Source: Rhodobacter viridis
Lineage (GTDB): Bacteria > Pseudomonadota > Alphaproteobacteria > Rhodobacterales > Rhodobacteraceae
Direction of reading: 5' to 3'
Length of the DNA: 64,000 nt
Assembly: GCF_003217355.1 (NCBI RefSeq)
Contig: NZ_QJTK01000002.1
Location: 1 to 64,000, forward strand
In this document: piece after piece, positions 55,564-64,000 of the stretch
Numbering within the stretch: the stretch's first letter is position 1
Layout: each line of letters starts with the position of its first letter
The notes under the pieces: model-generated
Databases searched by the model: none
What the model was told of the DNA's origin: nothing
The model's input: the letters and a program-made list of their open reading frames with translations, nothing else
Made by a program: the position numbers and the translations under genes

Positions 55564-55671
55564 GGGTCCTCCGGGCAGAGACCCCTCTTCCGCCAGCCTC
55601 CGTCCAAAGTAAAGCGACTTGTCCCGCGCAGGCCGCGCCGCTAGGGTCACCCGCCAGATCGGGAGACCGCA

Positions 55672-56550
55672 ATGCCCTACCCCAGACTTGAGCTTTTCAC
55701 CGCCCCCGCCCGGGCCCGCGCCGAGTGGCTGCGCAGCCTTGCCGGTCTGATCCTGATTGCGGGGATCTACTGGGGCGCGGTGATGGGCGCGCTGGCGCTG
55801 CTGTACCGCTTCGGCGGCCCGATCGTTTTCGCCGCCGTCGTGATGGCGATGGAGCGCGGCGGCACCCCGGGCGGCCTCGTGCTGGTGATGCTCAGCTTCC
55901 TGCCGCTGGCGGCGGGCGTGATGCTGGTCACCCGCTTCCTGCATCGCCGCCCGATCGCCAGCCTGTTCGGCACCGGAGCTTTTGGCGATTTCCTTAAGGT
56001 CTTCCCGACCCTGCTCGGGCTTGTCGCGCTGGTCGCCGCAACCTCGGCCTTGGATCCGAACCTCGGCAAATCGACGCCCCTGCCGGTGCTGCTGAATTGG
56101 CTGCCGATCGCGCTGCCGCTCCTCTTCATCCAGATCGCCTCGGAAGAGCTGCTCTTTCGCGGCTATTTCCTGCAACAGATGGGTGCCCGCAGCCGCGCGC
56201 GCCTGTTGTGGATGGTGCTGCCCGCCGCCCTGTTTGGCGCGCTCCACTATGCCCCCGACGAGAACGGCCCCACGGCCATCATCTTCGTGCTCTGGGCGAT
56301 GCTGTTCGGCTGCCTGTCCGCCGATCTGACCGCGCGGGCCGGAAACCTCGGCCCTTCGCTCGCCTTCCATTTCGCCAACAACATCTCGGCGATCTTCCTT
56401 GTCGGTCTCTACGGCCAGCTCGACGGGCTCTCGCTTTACACGCTCGTCATCAACACCCGCGACATCGGGGCGATGGCGCCCTATCTTGCCCTTGATGCGC
56501 TGGCGATCGTGACGTTCTGGCTGGCGGCGCGCCTGCGGCTGCGGCGCTGA
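55672..56550 (+). CDS. CPBP family intramembrane glutamic protease
   Basis: A 292-aa membrane protein with about eight helices. It carries the CPBP/Abi catalytic signature SEELLFRGYFLQ (EExxxR) near residue 160, then ALFGALHYAPDE and LAFHFANNISA, the two later conserved motifs. The family includes CAAX prenyl proteases and bacteriocin self-immunity proteins; the substrate is unknown. It lies 75 bp before accD. Confidence 0.9.
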   Translation: MPYPRLELFTAPARARAEWLRSLAGLILIAGIYWGAVMGALALLYRFGGPIVFAAVVMAMERGGTPGGLVLVMLSFLPLAAGVMLVTRFLHRRPIASLFGTGAFGDFLKVFPTLLGLVALVAATSALDPNLGKSTPLPVLLNWLPIALPLLFIQIASEELLFRGYFLQQMGARSRARLLWMVLPAALFGALHYAPDENGPTAIIFVLWAMLFGCLSADLTARAGNLGPSLAFHFANNISAIFLVGLYGQLDGLSLYTLVINTRDIGAMAPYLALDALAIVTFWLAARLRLRR

Positions 56551-56625
56551 TTGCATTTGCCCGCGCGCGGGCTTATCTGAGCCCAAGCTCACAAAGCGAC
56601 GTCGCGGAAACCAAGGGGCCCCCCG

Positions 56626-57558
56626 ATGAACTGGATCTCGAACTACGTCCGACCCAAGATCAACTCGCTGTTCTCGCGCCGCGAGATGCCCGAGAACCTG
56701 TGGACGAAATGCCCCGAATGCGGAACCATGCTGTTCCACCGCGAAGTGGCGGACAATCTGAACGTCTGCACCAACTGCGACCATCACATGGCGATCACGC
56801 CGCGCGAGCGCTTCGAGGCGCTGTTTGACCTTGGTGCCTTCACCGAGGTGAAAGTCCCCGAGCCGATCGCCGATCCGCTGCATTTCCGCGATCAGAAGAA
56901 ATATCCCGACCGGATGAAATCGGCGCAGAAATCGACCGGCGAGAAAGAAGCGATGCTCGTCGTCGAAGGCGAGGTGGGAAAGACCCAGATCGTCGCCGTG
57001 GGCCAGGATTTCTCCTTCATGGGCGGCTCGATGGGGATGTATGTCGGCAATGCGATCCTGGCCGCCGCCCAGCGCGCGATCGATCTGCATTGCCCGATGG
57101 TGCTGTTCTCCGCCGCGGGGGGCGCGCGGATGCAGGAAGGTATCCTGAGCCTGATGCAGATGCCGCGCTCGACTGTCGCGGTGCAGATGCTGAAAGACGC
57201 GGGCCTGCCCTATGTCGTCGTCCTGACGCACCCGACCACGGGCGGCGTGACGGCGTCTTATGCGATGCTCGGCGACGTGCAGATCGCCGAACCGAATTCG
57301 CTCATTTGCTTTGCCGGCCCGCGCGTCATCGAACAGACGATCCGCGAAACCCTGCCCGAGGGCTTCCAGCGCGCCGAATACCTGCTCGACCATGGCATGC
57401 TCGACCGCGTGACGCATCGCAAGAAACTGCGCGAGGAACTCATCGTGATCCTGCGCATGATGATGCGCCTGCCGCCGCCGATCTGGGGCGAACTGCCGCC
57501 GCCCGGCCCCGCGCCAAGCGAGGCCACCCCGCCCACCGACCAACCTGCGGCTGAATAA
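56626..57558 (+). CDS. accD: Acetyl-CoA carboxylase, carboxyltransferase subunit beta
   Basis: The 310-aa protein has the four-Cys zinc ribbon near residues 27-50 (CPECGTMLFHREVADNLNVCTNC) and the crotonase-like core with GGSMGMYVGNAI and SAAGGARMQEGILSLMQM. It transfers CO2 from carboxybiotin to acetyl-CoA with AccA. The C-terminus (from residue ~288) is a Pro-rich tail. A TTCATCTTGC repeat follows the stop by 2 bp, and folC comes next, as in many bacteria. Confidence 0.97.
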   Translation: MNWISNYVRPKINSLFSRREMPENLWTKCPECGTMLFHREVADNLNVCTNCDHHMAITPRERFEALFDLGAFTEVKVPEPIADPLHFRDQKKYPDRMKSAQKSTGEKEAMLVVEGEVGKTQIVAVGQDFSFMGGSMGMYVGNAILAAAQRAIDLHCPMVLFSAAGGARMQEGILSLMQMPRSTVAVQMLKDAGLPYVVVLTHPTTGGVTASYAMLGDVQIAEPNSLICFAGPRVIEQTIRETLPEGFQRAEYLLDHGMLDRVTHRKKLREELIVILRMMMRLPPPIWGELPPPGPAPSEATPPTDQPAAE

Positions 57559-57560
57559 CC

Positions 57561-57621
57561 TTCATCTTGCTCTAAATATCCCGGGGGCCGGGGCATTGCC
57601 CCGGCGGGGCAGCGCCCCCGG
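57561..57621 (+). repeat. TTCATCTTGC-plus-hairpin repeat, copy B (accD/folC gap)
   Basis: TTCATCTTGC (57561-57570) and AAATATCCCGGGG are followed by nested hairpins: an inner CCGGGGC-ATT-GCCCCGG (57588-57604) and an outer CCGGGGGC/GCCCCCGG (57581-57588 with 57614-57621). It matches copy A at 31102-31145 in the decamer, the AAATATCCCGGGG block and the hairpin. Confidence 0.75.
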
Positions 57622-57644
57622 CCTTTGCATGAAAGGAGCCCAGC

Positions 57645-58919
57645 ATGCCGCAACCTTCCGACGAAATTCTGGCGCGGCTGATGGGGCTGCATCCGAAGAT
57701 CATCGATCTGACGCTCGACCGGGTGCATCGGCTGCTGGCCGCGCTCGACCACCCGGAAACGCACCTGCCGCCGGTGATCCATGTCGCGGGCACGAATGGC
57801 AAGGGCTCCACGCAGGCGATGATCCGCGCCGGGCTCGAGGCCTCGGGCAAGCGCGTGCATGCCTACACCTCGCCGCATCTCGCCCGCTTTCACGAACGCA
57901 TCCGGCTGGCGGGCGAATTGATTTCCGAACCCGCCCTCTCGGCGCTTCTTGATGAATGCGACGCGGCGAATGGCGGGCAGCCGATCACCTTCTTCGAAAT
58001 CACCACCGTCGCGGCGTTTCTGGCCTTTGCCCGCACGCCTGCGGATTTTACGCTGCTGGAAGTCGGCCTTGGCGGGCGGCTCGATGCCACCAATGTCGTC
58101 GCGAAACCGGCGGTGACGATCATCACCCCGGTCTCGATCGACCATCAGCAATATCTGGGCGAGACCCTGCCCGAGATTGCAGGCGAAAAGGCCGGGATCC
58201 TGAAACGCGGCGTGCCCTGCATCGTCGGTCCGCAGCACCCCGACGGGCTTGCCGTGATCGAGGAGAAAGCCGCGCGTCTGGGCGTTCCCCTGTTTGCGCA
58301 TGGCCAGCACTGGCACGCCTTCGAGGAGCGCGGGCGGCTGATCTATCAGGACGACACCGGGTTGCTGGATCTGCCGCTGCCGAACCTCTTGGGCGCGCAT
58401 CAGATCGAAAACGCGGGCGCGGCGATTGCCACCCTGCGCGTTCTCGGCTTTGACGATCTGGCCTGCGAGGCGGCGGTGACGCGCGCCGAATGGCCCGCAC
58501 GGATGCAGCGCCTGCGGCAGGGGCCGCTTGCGACCAATGCGCCCGGGGTCGAGCTTTGGCTCGATGGCGGCCACAACCCGGCCGGGGGCGAGGCCGTTGC
58601 CGCGACGCTGGCGCGGATGGCGAAACGCCCGACGCATCTGATTTGCGGCATGCTCAATACCAAGGACATTGCGGGCTATCTGCGCCCGCTCGCGGGGCAG
58701 GCGCAAAGCCTGACCGCTGTCTCGATCCCGAACGAGATCAACACCCTGCCGAGCGCCGCCACCGCCGAGGCCGCCCGCACGGCCGGTTTCGCGCAGGTGA
58801 CCGAGGCCGGATCGGTGACAGAAGCCCTTGGCGCGATTGCGCAAACCGACCCGCAGGCGCGGGTTCTGATCTGTGGCTCGCTGTATCTTGCCGGGCAAGT
58901 GCTGCGCGAGAACGGCTGA
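57645..58919 (+). CDS. folC: Folylpolyglutamate / dihydrofolate synthase
   Basis: The 424-aa Mur-ligase-fold enzyme has the ATP loop HVAGTNGKGSTQAMI near residue 48, YTSPHLARFHERIRLAG, and FTLLEVGLGGRLDATNVV. The C-terminal domain contains LDGGHNPAGGEAVA. It adds glutamate to folates and, in most proteobacteria, also to dihydropteroate. A GAAAGGAG site precedes the ATG. Confidence 0.96.
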   Translation: MPQPSDEILARLMGLHPKIIDLTLDRVHRLLAALDHPETHLPPVIHVAGTNGKGSTQAMIRAGLEASGKRVHAYTSPHLARFHERIRLAGELISEPALSALLDECDAANGGQPITFFEITTVAAFLAFARTPADFTLLEVGLGGRLDATNVVAKPAVTIITPVSIDHQQYLGETLPEIAGEKAGILKRGVPCIVGPQHPDGLAVIEEKAARLGVPLFAHGQHWHAFEERGRLIYQDDTGLLDLPLPNLLGAHQIENAGAAIATLRVLGFDDLACEAAVTRAEWPARMQRLRQGPLATNAPGVELWLDGGHNPAGGEAVAATLARMAKRPTHLICGMLNTKDIAGYLRPLAGQAQSLTAVSIPNEINTLPSAATAEAARTAGFAQVTEAGSVTEALGAIAQTDPQARVLICGSLYLAGQVLRENG

Positions 58920-58932
58920 GACCTGCGCATTT

Positions 58933-58973
58933 CTGTGCCAAGTCCTGTGCGCCCCTGTGCCTAGGCGCACAGG
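58933..58973. promoter_or_regulatory. CTGTGC direct repeats with a 10-bp inverted repeat upstream of the LLM gene
   Basis: CTGTGC occurs at 58933, 58945 and 58955, and CCTGTGCGCC (58944-58953) is the exact inverse of GGCGCACAGG (58964-58973) around a 10-nt loop. The block ends 42 bp before the LLM start codon. It may be a multi-site operator or a weak terminator of folC; no T-run follows on the plus strand. Confidence 0.5.
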
Positions 58974-59015
58974 CTCGCTTTGCCTATCTTTCCCGCAACG
59001 GAAAGGAGGCCAGCT

Positions 59016-60035
59016 ATGACGCTTGAATTCGGCCTTGATACTTTTGGCGACATCACCGCCGATGCGCAGGGGCTGCGGTCCGGCGCGCAGGTGATCCGCG
59101 ATACGCTGGCCGAGGCGATCCTGGCCGATCAGGTCGGTCTCGATTTCATCGGTCTGGGCGAACACCACCGCCCGGATTTCGCGATCTCCTCGATGGAGCC
59201 GCTGCTGGGGGCGATCCTGGCCTCGACCGAGAAGATCCATGCCGGAACCTCGGTCACGGTGCTGTCCTCGGATGATCCGATCCGGGTGTTCCAGCGCTTT
59301 GCGACGCTCGATGCACTCGCCCCCGGGCGGGCGGAGCTGACGATCGGGCGGGGGTCCTTCACCGAAAGCTTCCCGCTCTTCGGCTTCGATCTGAACGATT
59401 ACGAGACCTTGTTCACCGAAAAGGCGCAGCTGCTGCAAAGCCTTGTGGCGCAGGAGAAGATCAGCTTTCAGGGTCAACACCGCCGCGCGCTGAAAGGCGT
59501 GACCGTCTATCCGCGCCCCGAGCGCCCGCTGCAGGTCTGGCGCGGCGTGGGTGGCAGCCCGGAGTCGGTGATGGAAGCGGCGGCGATGGACATGCCCCTC
59601 GTCATGGCGATCATCGGCGGCAATGCGGCGCGGTTTGCGCCCTTGGCCGATCTCTACCGCCACACCCGCGAGCGGATGGGGGCGAAGATGCTGCCGCTGT
59701 CAGTGCATTCGCCGGGCCATGTCGCGGCGACGGACGAGGAAGCGAAAGAGCGCTATTTCCCCGCTTACGCGACGATGCACGATCTGATCGGGCGCTCGCG
59801 CGGCTGGCCGCGGTTCACGAAAGCGGCGTTCGAGGCGGAAATCGCCCATGGCTCGCTTTATGTCGGCAGCCCCGAGACGGTGGCGCGGAAGATCGCGACG
59901 ACGGTCAAGGCGCTGGGTCTGTCGCGGTTCACGCTGAAATATTCGGCCGGACCGCAGAACCCCGCGCATCTGCGCGACACGATCGAGCTTTACGGCGCCA
60001 AGGTCGCGCCGCTGGTGCGGGACATGCTGGGCTAG
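59016..60035 (+). CDS. LLM-class (luciferase-like) flavin-dependent oxidoreductase
   Basis: A 339-aa TIM-barrel protein of the bacterial luciferase-like superfamily (MTLEFGLDTFGDI, FIGLGEHHRPDFAISSMEPLLGAILAST, TSVTVLSSDDPIRVFQRFATLDALAPGR, VGSPETVARKI). It probably uses reduced FMN or F420-like flavin; the substrate is unknown. A strong AAAGGAGG site precedes the ATG. It is preceded by the CTGTGC repeat block and followed by copy 2 of the structured repeat. Confidence 0.88.
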   Translation: MTLEFGLDTFGDITADAQGLRSGAQVIRDTLAEAILADQVGLDFIGLGEHHRPDFAISSMEPLLGAILASTEKIHAGTSVTVLSSDDPIRVFQRFATLDALAPGRAELTIGRGSFTESFPLFGFDLNDYETLFTEKAQLLQSLVAQEKISFQGQHRRALKGVTVYPRPERPLQVWRGVGGSPESVMEAAAMDMPLVMAIIGGNAARFAPLADLYRHTRERMGAKMLPLSVHSPGHVAATDEEAKERYFPAYATMHDLIGRSRGWPRFTKAAFEAEIAHGSLYVGSPETVARKIATTVKALGLSRFTLKYSAGPQNPAHLRDTIELYGAKVAPLVRDMLG

Positions 60036-60043
60036 GGGCGTTT

Positions 60044-60251
60044 CGGGCGGAAAAGGAAAGGCACCGCCTTTCCCCGCCCGCAGAGCCACGCTGAAGCCAC
60101 GACCGCTTCCCCAAGCGCGACAGAGGCCGGCGCCTGCCCCGGCGGGCGAGAAGCGCCCGCCATGGGCGGGGCGGGCGCTGGCCGAGTGCCTTTGGGCCCT
60201 CGGCAGTCATGGGGCCAATGTCCCGCGTGACCTCGGCGATGGCCTCGGTCA
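60044..60251 (+). repeat. ~210-bp structured repeat, copy 2 (between LLM and zapE genes)
   Basis: It begins 9 bp after the LLM stop and ends 19 bp before the zapE stop, with the same series of helices as copy 1: 60044-60080; a 16-bp helix with two G-T pairs (60125-60140 with 60168-60183) enclosing GGCGGGCG/CGCCCGCC (60141-60161); 60181-60204; and 60229-60250. Relative to copy 1, A185-T200 replaces G-C in the third hairpin and A230-T249 replaces G-C in the fourth (last three digits of positions). The 24-nt spacing between the last two hairpins is the same in both copies. Confidence 0.85.
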
Positions 60252-60270
60252 AAAGCCCCGAAGCGACGGC

Positions 60271-61353
60271 CTACCGGTTTTCCTGCGACCAGTCGGCGGA
60301 CTGCATTTCCCGCAGCCGCGACGCCGTGCGGGCGAATTCGAAACTGCCCTCGCCCTCGTTGTACAGCCGCTCGGGCACATCGGCGGCCGAACAGATCAGC
60401 CGCACCTTGCCCTCATACAAAGCATCGATCAGCGTCACGAAGCGCTTCGCCTCGTTGAAGTTCGACGATGACAGATGCGGAATGTCGTCGATCATCAGCA
60501 CCCGCAGCGCCCCGGCAATCGCCAGATAATCGGCCGGCCCGAGCATCGCCCCGCACAGATCCCAGAACCGCGCCCGCCCGACGCCGTTATGGTAATGCGG
60601 GACCACGACCGAACGCCCCTTGACCTCGATGCGCAGCTTCGTCGTGCCGTCATGCCCGGTCAGCTCGTTCCAGAGCATATCCATCTTCTTGTGCGCCATC
60701 GTGCCCGCGGGTGCAAAATAGACCTCCGCCCCCGAGAGACGATGCAGCCGGTAGTCGGTCTCCGAGACGATCTCGTGCACCTCGAGCCGGTGTTCCAGAA
60801 TGTCGATGAAGGGCAGGAACAGCTGCCGGTTCAATCCGTTCTTGTAAAGATCGGAGGGCGGCCGGTTCGAGGTCGTCACCACCGTCACGCCGCGCTTGAA
60901 CATCTCGTCAAAGAGCCGACCGACGATCATCGCATCGGCAATGTCGGTGATCTGCATCTCGTCGAAGCAGAGCAGCCGGACCGAGGCCGCGATCTCGGCC
61001 GCGACGGGCTGGATCGGGTCTTCCTCCTTGGCGCGGCGGTGCGCATCGATCTTGCCCTGCACCTCCTGCATGAAAGCGTGGAAATGCACCCGGCGCTTGG
61101 GCACGGCCGCCGCCTCGCCGAACAGATCCATCAGCATCGACTTGCCGCGCCCGACGCCGCCCCAGAGGTAAAGCCCCTTCACCGGTTCGGGCGGCTTCGC
61201 AAACAGCCCGAACAGACCGGGCTTTTTCACCGGCGCCTCAAGCTCGGTCCGCACCCGGTCGAGGAGCGGCAGCACCGCACGCTGGGCCGCATCGGCCCGC
61301 AGGGTTCCCGCCGCGACGCGGCCATCGTAGATCTGAGTCAGACTTCTGTGCAT
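60271..61353 (-). CDS. zapE: Cell-division ATPase ZapE (AFG1 family)
   Basis: A 360-aa P-loop ATPase with Walker A GGVGRGKSMLMDLF near residue 66, Walker B LLCFDEMQITDIADAMI, and TSNRPPSDLYKNGLNR. ZapE associates with the Z-ring in E. coli; the mitochondrial AFG1 relative handles misfolded respiratory proteins. Either role could apply. It converges on the LLM gene across the structured repeat. Confidence 0.93.
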   Translation of the reverse strand: MHRSLTQIYDGRVAAGTLRADAAQRAVLPLLDRVRTELEAPVKKPGLFGLFAKPPEPVKGLYLWGGVGRGKSMLMDLFGEAAAVPKRRVHFHAFMQEVQGKIDAHRRAKEEDPIQPVAAEIAASVRLLCFDEMQITDIADAMIVGRLFDEMFKRGVTVVTTSNRPPSDLYKNGLNRQLFLPFIDILEHRLEVHEIVSETDYRLHRLSGAEVYFAPAGTMAHKKMDMLWNELTGHDGTTKLRIEVKGRSVVVPHYHNGVGRARFWDLCGAMLGPADYLAIAGALRVLMIDDIPHLSSSNFNEAKRFVTLIDALYEGKVRLICSAADVPERLYNEGEGSFEFARTASRLREMQSADWSQENR

Positions 61354-61441
61354 GGCGCCTGATTAACGGCTTGAATCCGGATTGAAAAGCGCGCGCGGCT
61401 GGCGCAGCTTCTATCAGCGCGAACAACCTTAGGGATCAGCG

Positions 61442-62263
61442 ATGACAAAAGAGTTACCCGTTCTGGGCGCGGCGCTCAGCCTCGACATGATCGAGTTCCA
61501 TCGCGACTGGTTGTTCGAAAAAGACCGCGACATCGAGATTCAAAGTTTCTGCTGGCCGACCACCCATGACGGCGACACGCCCGAACTGGTGGCGCGGGCG
61601 AAACAGCTGCTCGACGGCCACAAGGGGCGGCTCGGGCTGCATGGGCCGTTCATGTCCTTCCGCATCGATTGCGCCGACCCCGAAATCACCCCGATGATCC
61701 GGCACCGGCTCTTGCGGGCACTGGAAATCTGCGCCGATCTGAATGCCGATCAGATGGTCGTGCATTCGCCCTATGGCCTTTGGACCGAGGCGGAGATCGC
61801 CACCTCGTCGGTGGCGGCCGCGATTTCCTTCGAGCGGGTACGCTTCGTGATGGGGCCGGTGATCGAGCGGGCCGAGCGGTTGGGCGTCGAGCTGGTGCTG
61901 GAAAATGTCGAAGACACCGATCCGGGGCTGCGCGCCCGGCTGGCCGAGGCGCTTGGCAGTTCGATGGTGAAGCTGTCGCTCGATACCGGCCATGCGCAGA
62001 TGATGCACCACCGCTGCGGGGCGCCGCCGGTCGATGCCTTCGCGCTGGCGGCGGGCGCGGCGCTGCGCCATGTGCATCTGCAGGATGTCGATGGCTTTGC
62101 CGATCGGCACTGGCACCCGGGCGAAGGCAACATTCCCTGGAGGGCGGTCTTTGCCGCGCTGAACCGGCTGCCGCAGATGCCGCGGCTGCTGCTCGAGGTT
62201 TTCGACCCGCGCGGGCTGCGCAAGGGGGCAGACTACCTGATCGGGCTCGGTCTCGCCCAATAA
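61442..62263 (+). CDS. Sugar phosphate isomerase/epimerase (TIM-barrel, AP-endonuclease-2 family)
   Basis: A 273-aa protein with the xylose-isomerase-like TIM barrel pattern: LGLHGPFMSF, MVVHSPYGLW, ELVLENVEDTDP, VKLSLDTGHAQMMHH and LRHVHLQDVDGFADRHWHPGEG. The metal ligands expected from the family (E, D, H, E) are present in these segments. The reaction is unknown; 2-keto-myo-inositol or hydroxypyruvate type isomerisation is possible. Confidence 0.83.
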   Translation: MTKELPVLGAALSLDMIEFHRDWLFEKDRDIEIQSFCWPTTHDGDTPELVARAKQLLDGHKGRLGLHGPFMSFRIDCADPEITPMIRHRLLRALEICADLNADQMVVHSPYGLWTEAEIATSSVAAAISFERVRFVMGPVIERAERLGVELVLENVEDTDPGLRARLAEALGSSMVKLSLDTGHAQMMHHRCGAPPVDAFALAAGAALRHVHLQDVDGFADRHWHPGEGNIPWRAVFAALNRLPQMPRLLLEVFDPRGLRKGADYLIGLGLAQ

Positions 62264-62340
62264 CCGCCGCCCGATCCCCGCTTGAGAGGCGGCGGGGCTT
62301 CGCATAGTCTCACCGCATAACTTCTCCGACAGGATGGCCC

Positions 62341-62598
62341 ATGAGCAAACCTTCTCCCCAACGCCTGCATCTCGTTTTCGGCGGCGAACTTGTCTCCGCC
62401 TCGCGCAGCGAGTTCAAGGATGTGTCCGCCATCCATATCGTCGGCATCTATCCGAATTACGCCACAGCCTATTCCGCCTGGAAGGCCGAAGCGCAGCGCA
62501 CCGTGGACGATGCGCATATGCGCTATTTCATCGCCCACCTGCACCGGCTGCGCGACGAGGAAACCGACGCGTCGCCCACCGAGGAACTCGGCAGCTGA
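62341..62598 (+). CDS. DUF4170 protein
   Basis: An 85-aa protein matching DUF4170 (LHLVFGGELVSASRSEFKDVSAIHIVGIYPNYATAYSAWKAEAQRTVDDAHMRYFIAHLHRL in pattern). The function is unknown. It is 14 bp upstream of waaA, and this order is common in alphaproteobacteria, so a lipid A/Kdo-related role is possible by context only. Confidence 0.85.
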   Translation: MSKPSPQRLHLVFGGELVSASRSEFKDVSAIHIVGIYPNYATAYSAWKAEAQRTVDDAHMRYFIAHLHRLRDEETDASPTEELGS

Positions 62599-62612
62599 GA
62601 CACTGACCCCCG

Positions 62613-63833
62613 ATGCTGGGATCGCTTGCACGCTGGTGGCGCGGCAGCCCCGACCCCGCGGCGGGGACCGGGGAAGATGTGCTGCAGCCCGATGCTCCGG
62701 GGCCGATGATCTGGATGCAGATCGGCCCCGAGGCTGCAAGTGCCGGTCTTGACGGCGCGCTGCAGGTTCTGACCCGGCTGCACCGGGTGCGCCCCGAGAT
62801 GCGGGTGATACTGGCGCTGCCGCCGGGGCTCGAGCCCATTTTGCCCGAGGGGGTCGAGCTTGTTCCCCCGCCCGACGAAAGCATCGGCGTCGCCCGGGAC
62901 GCGCTCGATCGGGTCAAGCCCGGGCTTGTCGTGCTCTTCGGCAATGAACTGCCCGGCACGCTGATCACCGGCGCCGACCGCGAGAACATCCCGGTGATGA
63001 TGGTCGATGTCTGCCTGCCGCCGCCCCTGCGCCGTCTGGGCCGGATCGGGCAGCGCGGCCTGTTGCGGCGCATCGGCCGGATTGTGGTGCGCGATCAGGC
63101 CTCGTTCGGGCTGCTGGAACGGCAAGGCCTTGATCCGGCGCAGATCGATGTCGGCGGCGCTCTTGGCCTGCCGCCCGAGCCGCTGCGCTGTTCGGAGGCC
63201 GAGCGGGCCTCGATGGCGGCGCTGACCCATACACGGCCGGTCTGGCTGGCGGCCTCGGTGCCGCAGGCGGAACTCGCCGCGGTCTTGGCGGCGCAGGCGC
63301 ATGCGCAGCATCACGCGCATCGGATGCTGCTGATCCTTGCCCCCGACCAGCCCGATGACGCGCTGGAACTGGGCGACCGGCTGACCGACGAGGGCTGGAC
63401 GGTGGCGAGCCGCTCGCTTGAAGGCGAACCCGATGCGGAAACGGAAATCTTTCTGGCCGATGATCCGGCCGAATACGGGCTCTGGTATCGCGTCGCCCCG
63501 GTGACCTATATGGGCGGTACGCTGATCGGCGCGGCGGGTCATGCGCGCTCGCCCTTCGAACCCGCCTCGCTCGGCTCGGCGGTGGTGCACGGGCCGCAGA
63601 CGGCGCCTTACGCCGATGATTATGTCCGGCTCGACGAGGCCCGGGCGGCGCGGTCGATCCATGACGAAACCTCGCTCGGCGAGGCCATCGCCGATCTGAT
63701 GTCGCCCGACCGGGCGGCGGTTCTGGCGCATAATGCCTGGGCCGTCACCTCGGGCGGGGCGGCCGCGGCCGAGGCCATCGTGCGGGCGATCTTGCGGGAA
63801 TTCGACGCCGCCCGCGCAGAAAGGACAAGCTGA
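62613..63833 (+). CDS. waaA: 3-deoxy-D-manno-octulosonic acid transferase (divergent WaaA)
   Basis: A 406-aa glycosyltransferase of the WaaA/KdtA family, identified by the order of segments ([82 protein letters not shown] in pattern) and by lpxK downstream. Compared with typical WaaA, the GGHNPLEPA-type motif reads [11 protein letters not shown], and a shortened N-terminus lacks a strong membrane anchor. It may be a diverged second copy with altered donor or acceptor, or the sole enzyme. Its stop overlaps the lpxK start. Confidence 0.75.
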   Translation: MLGSLARWWRGSPDPAAGTGEDVLQPDAPGPMIWMQIGPEAASAGLDGALQVLTRLHRVRPEMRVILALPPGLEPILPEGVELVPPPDESIGVARDALDRVKPGLVVLFGNELPGTLITGADRENIPVMMVDVCLPPPLRRLGRIGQRGLLRRIGRIVVRDQASFGLLERQGLDPAQIDVGGALGLPPEPLRCSEAERASMAALTHTRPVWLAASVPQAELAAVLAAQAHAQHHAHRMLLILAPDQPDDALELGDRLTDEGWTVASRSLEGEPDAETEIFLADDPAEYGLWYRVAPVTYMGGTLIGAAGHARSPFEPASLGSAVVHGPQTAPYADDYVRLDEARAARSIHDETSLGEAIADLMSPDRAAVLAHNAWAVTSGGAAAAEAIVRAILREFDAARAERTS

Positions 63834-64000
63834 TGCAGGCCCCCGCTTTCTGGTTCACCGACCCGGCCCGCCCCGCGCTGCGGGCGCGACTGCTGAAGCC
63901 GCTCGGGCAGGTCTATGGCGCCGCGACCCGGGCACGGGTGGCCAAGGACGGTCTGCGCCTGCCGGTGCCGGTGATTTCGGTCGGCAACATCAACGCGGGC
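63833..64000 (+). CDS. lpxK: Tetraacyldisaccharide 4'-kinase, N-terminal part (runs off window)
   Basis: The first 56 codons are present: [21 protein letters not shown] followed by [13 protein letters not shown], the LpxK start and P-loop lead-in. LpxK phosphorylates the 4' position of the lipid A disaccharide at the inner membrane. The start overlaps the waaA stop by 1 bp, giving a waaA-lpxK operon. Confidence 0.9.
   Translation, partial: MQAPAFWFTDPARPALRARLLKPLGQVYGAATRARVAKDGLRLPVPVISVGNINAG

Noticed and set aside
55564-57543. An N-terminal extension that would join the TauE gene to an open frame across CPBP and accD
   Set aside because: The TauE ATG at 55563 has a good ribosome site and the family N-terminus; the extension lies antisense to two real genes.
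1-64000. tRNA, rRNA, CRISPR, insertion sequence or prophage genes
   Set aside because: None was recognised. Small hairpins and dispersed repeats are present, but no transposase, integrase, direct-repeat/spacer array or cloverleaf was found.

Overview
The window is a G+C-rich chromosomal segment (roughly two-thirds G+C by eye) from an alphaproteobacterium of the Rhodobacterales, most likely Rhodobacter and close to R. capsulatus. Indicators are an outer-membrane porin whose mature start (EVKLSGDGRMGV) is of the R. capsulatus porin type, a DUF3576-leuS-lptE-holA block, a CenR-type response regulator, a BamF-type lipoprotein, a DUF4170-waaA-lpxK block, and a MutL carrying its own endonuclease motif. 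Almost everything is housekeeping or conserved accessory metabolism. I see no prophage, insertion sequence, CRISPR array, rRNA or tRNA.

Layout. 1-7434 (+): acetate unit, with the 3' end of acs, an adenylate kinase, the DUF485/actP acetate permease pair, a cyclic-nucleotide-binding/CBS/nucleotidyltransferase protein, a lone receiver protein, and a membrane sensor-like protein fused to a DEDDh 3'-5' exonuclease. 7438-10500 (-): pflBA. 10501-15289 (-): rpsO, an RTX protein, a DUF1643 gene, truB, a DUF2233 gene and rbfA. 15384-28574 (mostly +): dapB, rsmB, heparinase-like, purH, lspA, BamF-like, two M16 peptidases, mutL, rmuC and DUF3775, with an SDHAF4-like gene on the minus strand. 28702-33658: cenR (-), ribA and an L,D-transpeptidase (+), a YggS-type PLP protein and a porin (-), and a DUF3576 lipoprotein (+). 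33795-41233: leuS, lptE, holA, a BaiN-like flavoprotein, an MFS transporter and an epimerase. 41310-48040: ade-amn, HU, a DMT exporter, NnrU and a lytic transglycosylase. 48120-54557: dapD with two small unknown genes, a LOG protein, rlmN, a Hint-domain protein, an IalB-like protein and an asparaginase. 54805-64000: TauE/SafE, a CPBP protease, accD, folC, an LLM oxidoreductase, zapE, a TIM-barrel isomerase, DUF4170, waaA and the start of lpxK.

Genes that work together: Acs makes acetyl-CoA and AMP, the adjacent Adk can return AMP to ADP, and ActP brings in acetate; the signalling-type genes downstream probably tune this. PflB/PflA feed the same acetyl-CoA pool anaerobically. Amn and Ade form a two-step AMP to adenine to hypoxanthine route. 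RbfA, TruB, RpsO, RsmB, RlmN and LeuS serve translation. DapB, DapD, the lytic transglycosylase, the L,D-transpeptidase, LptE, WaaA, LpxK and BamF-like serve the envelope.

The most unusual signals are non-coding. Two copies of a ~210-bp element (54574-54783 and 60044-60251) each fill the gap between converging genes. They share the same series of stem-loops, with two compensatory base-pair changes between copies. Two further small intergenic families are visible: long GCGTATTT hairpins between converging genes, and a TTCATCTTGC-plus-hairpin repeat, one copy of which forms the C-terminal codons of the L,D-transpeptidase. Also notable are the sensor/exonuclease fusion and a short lower-G+C patch just before KMSKS in leuS.
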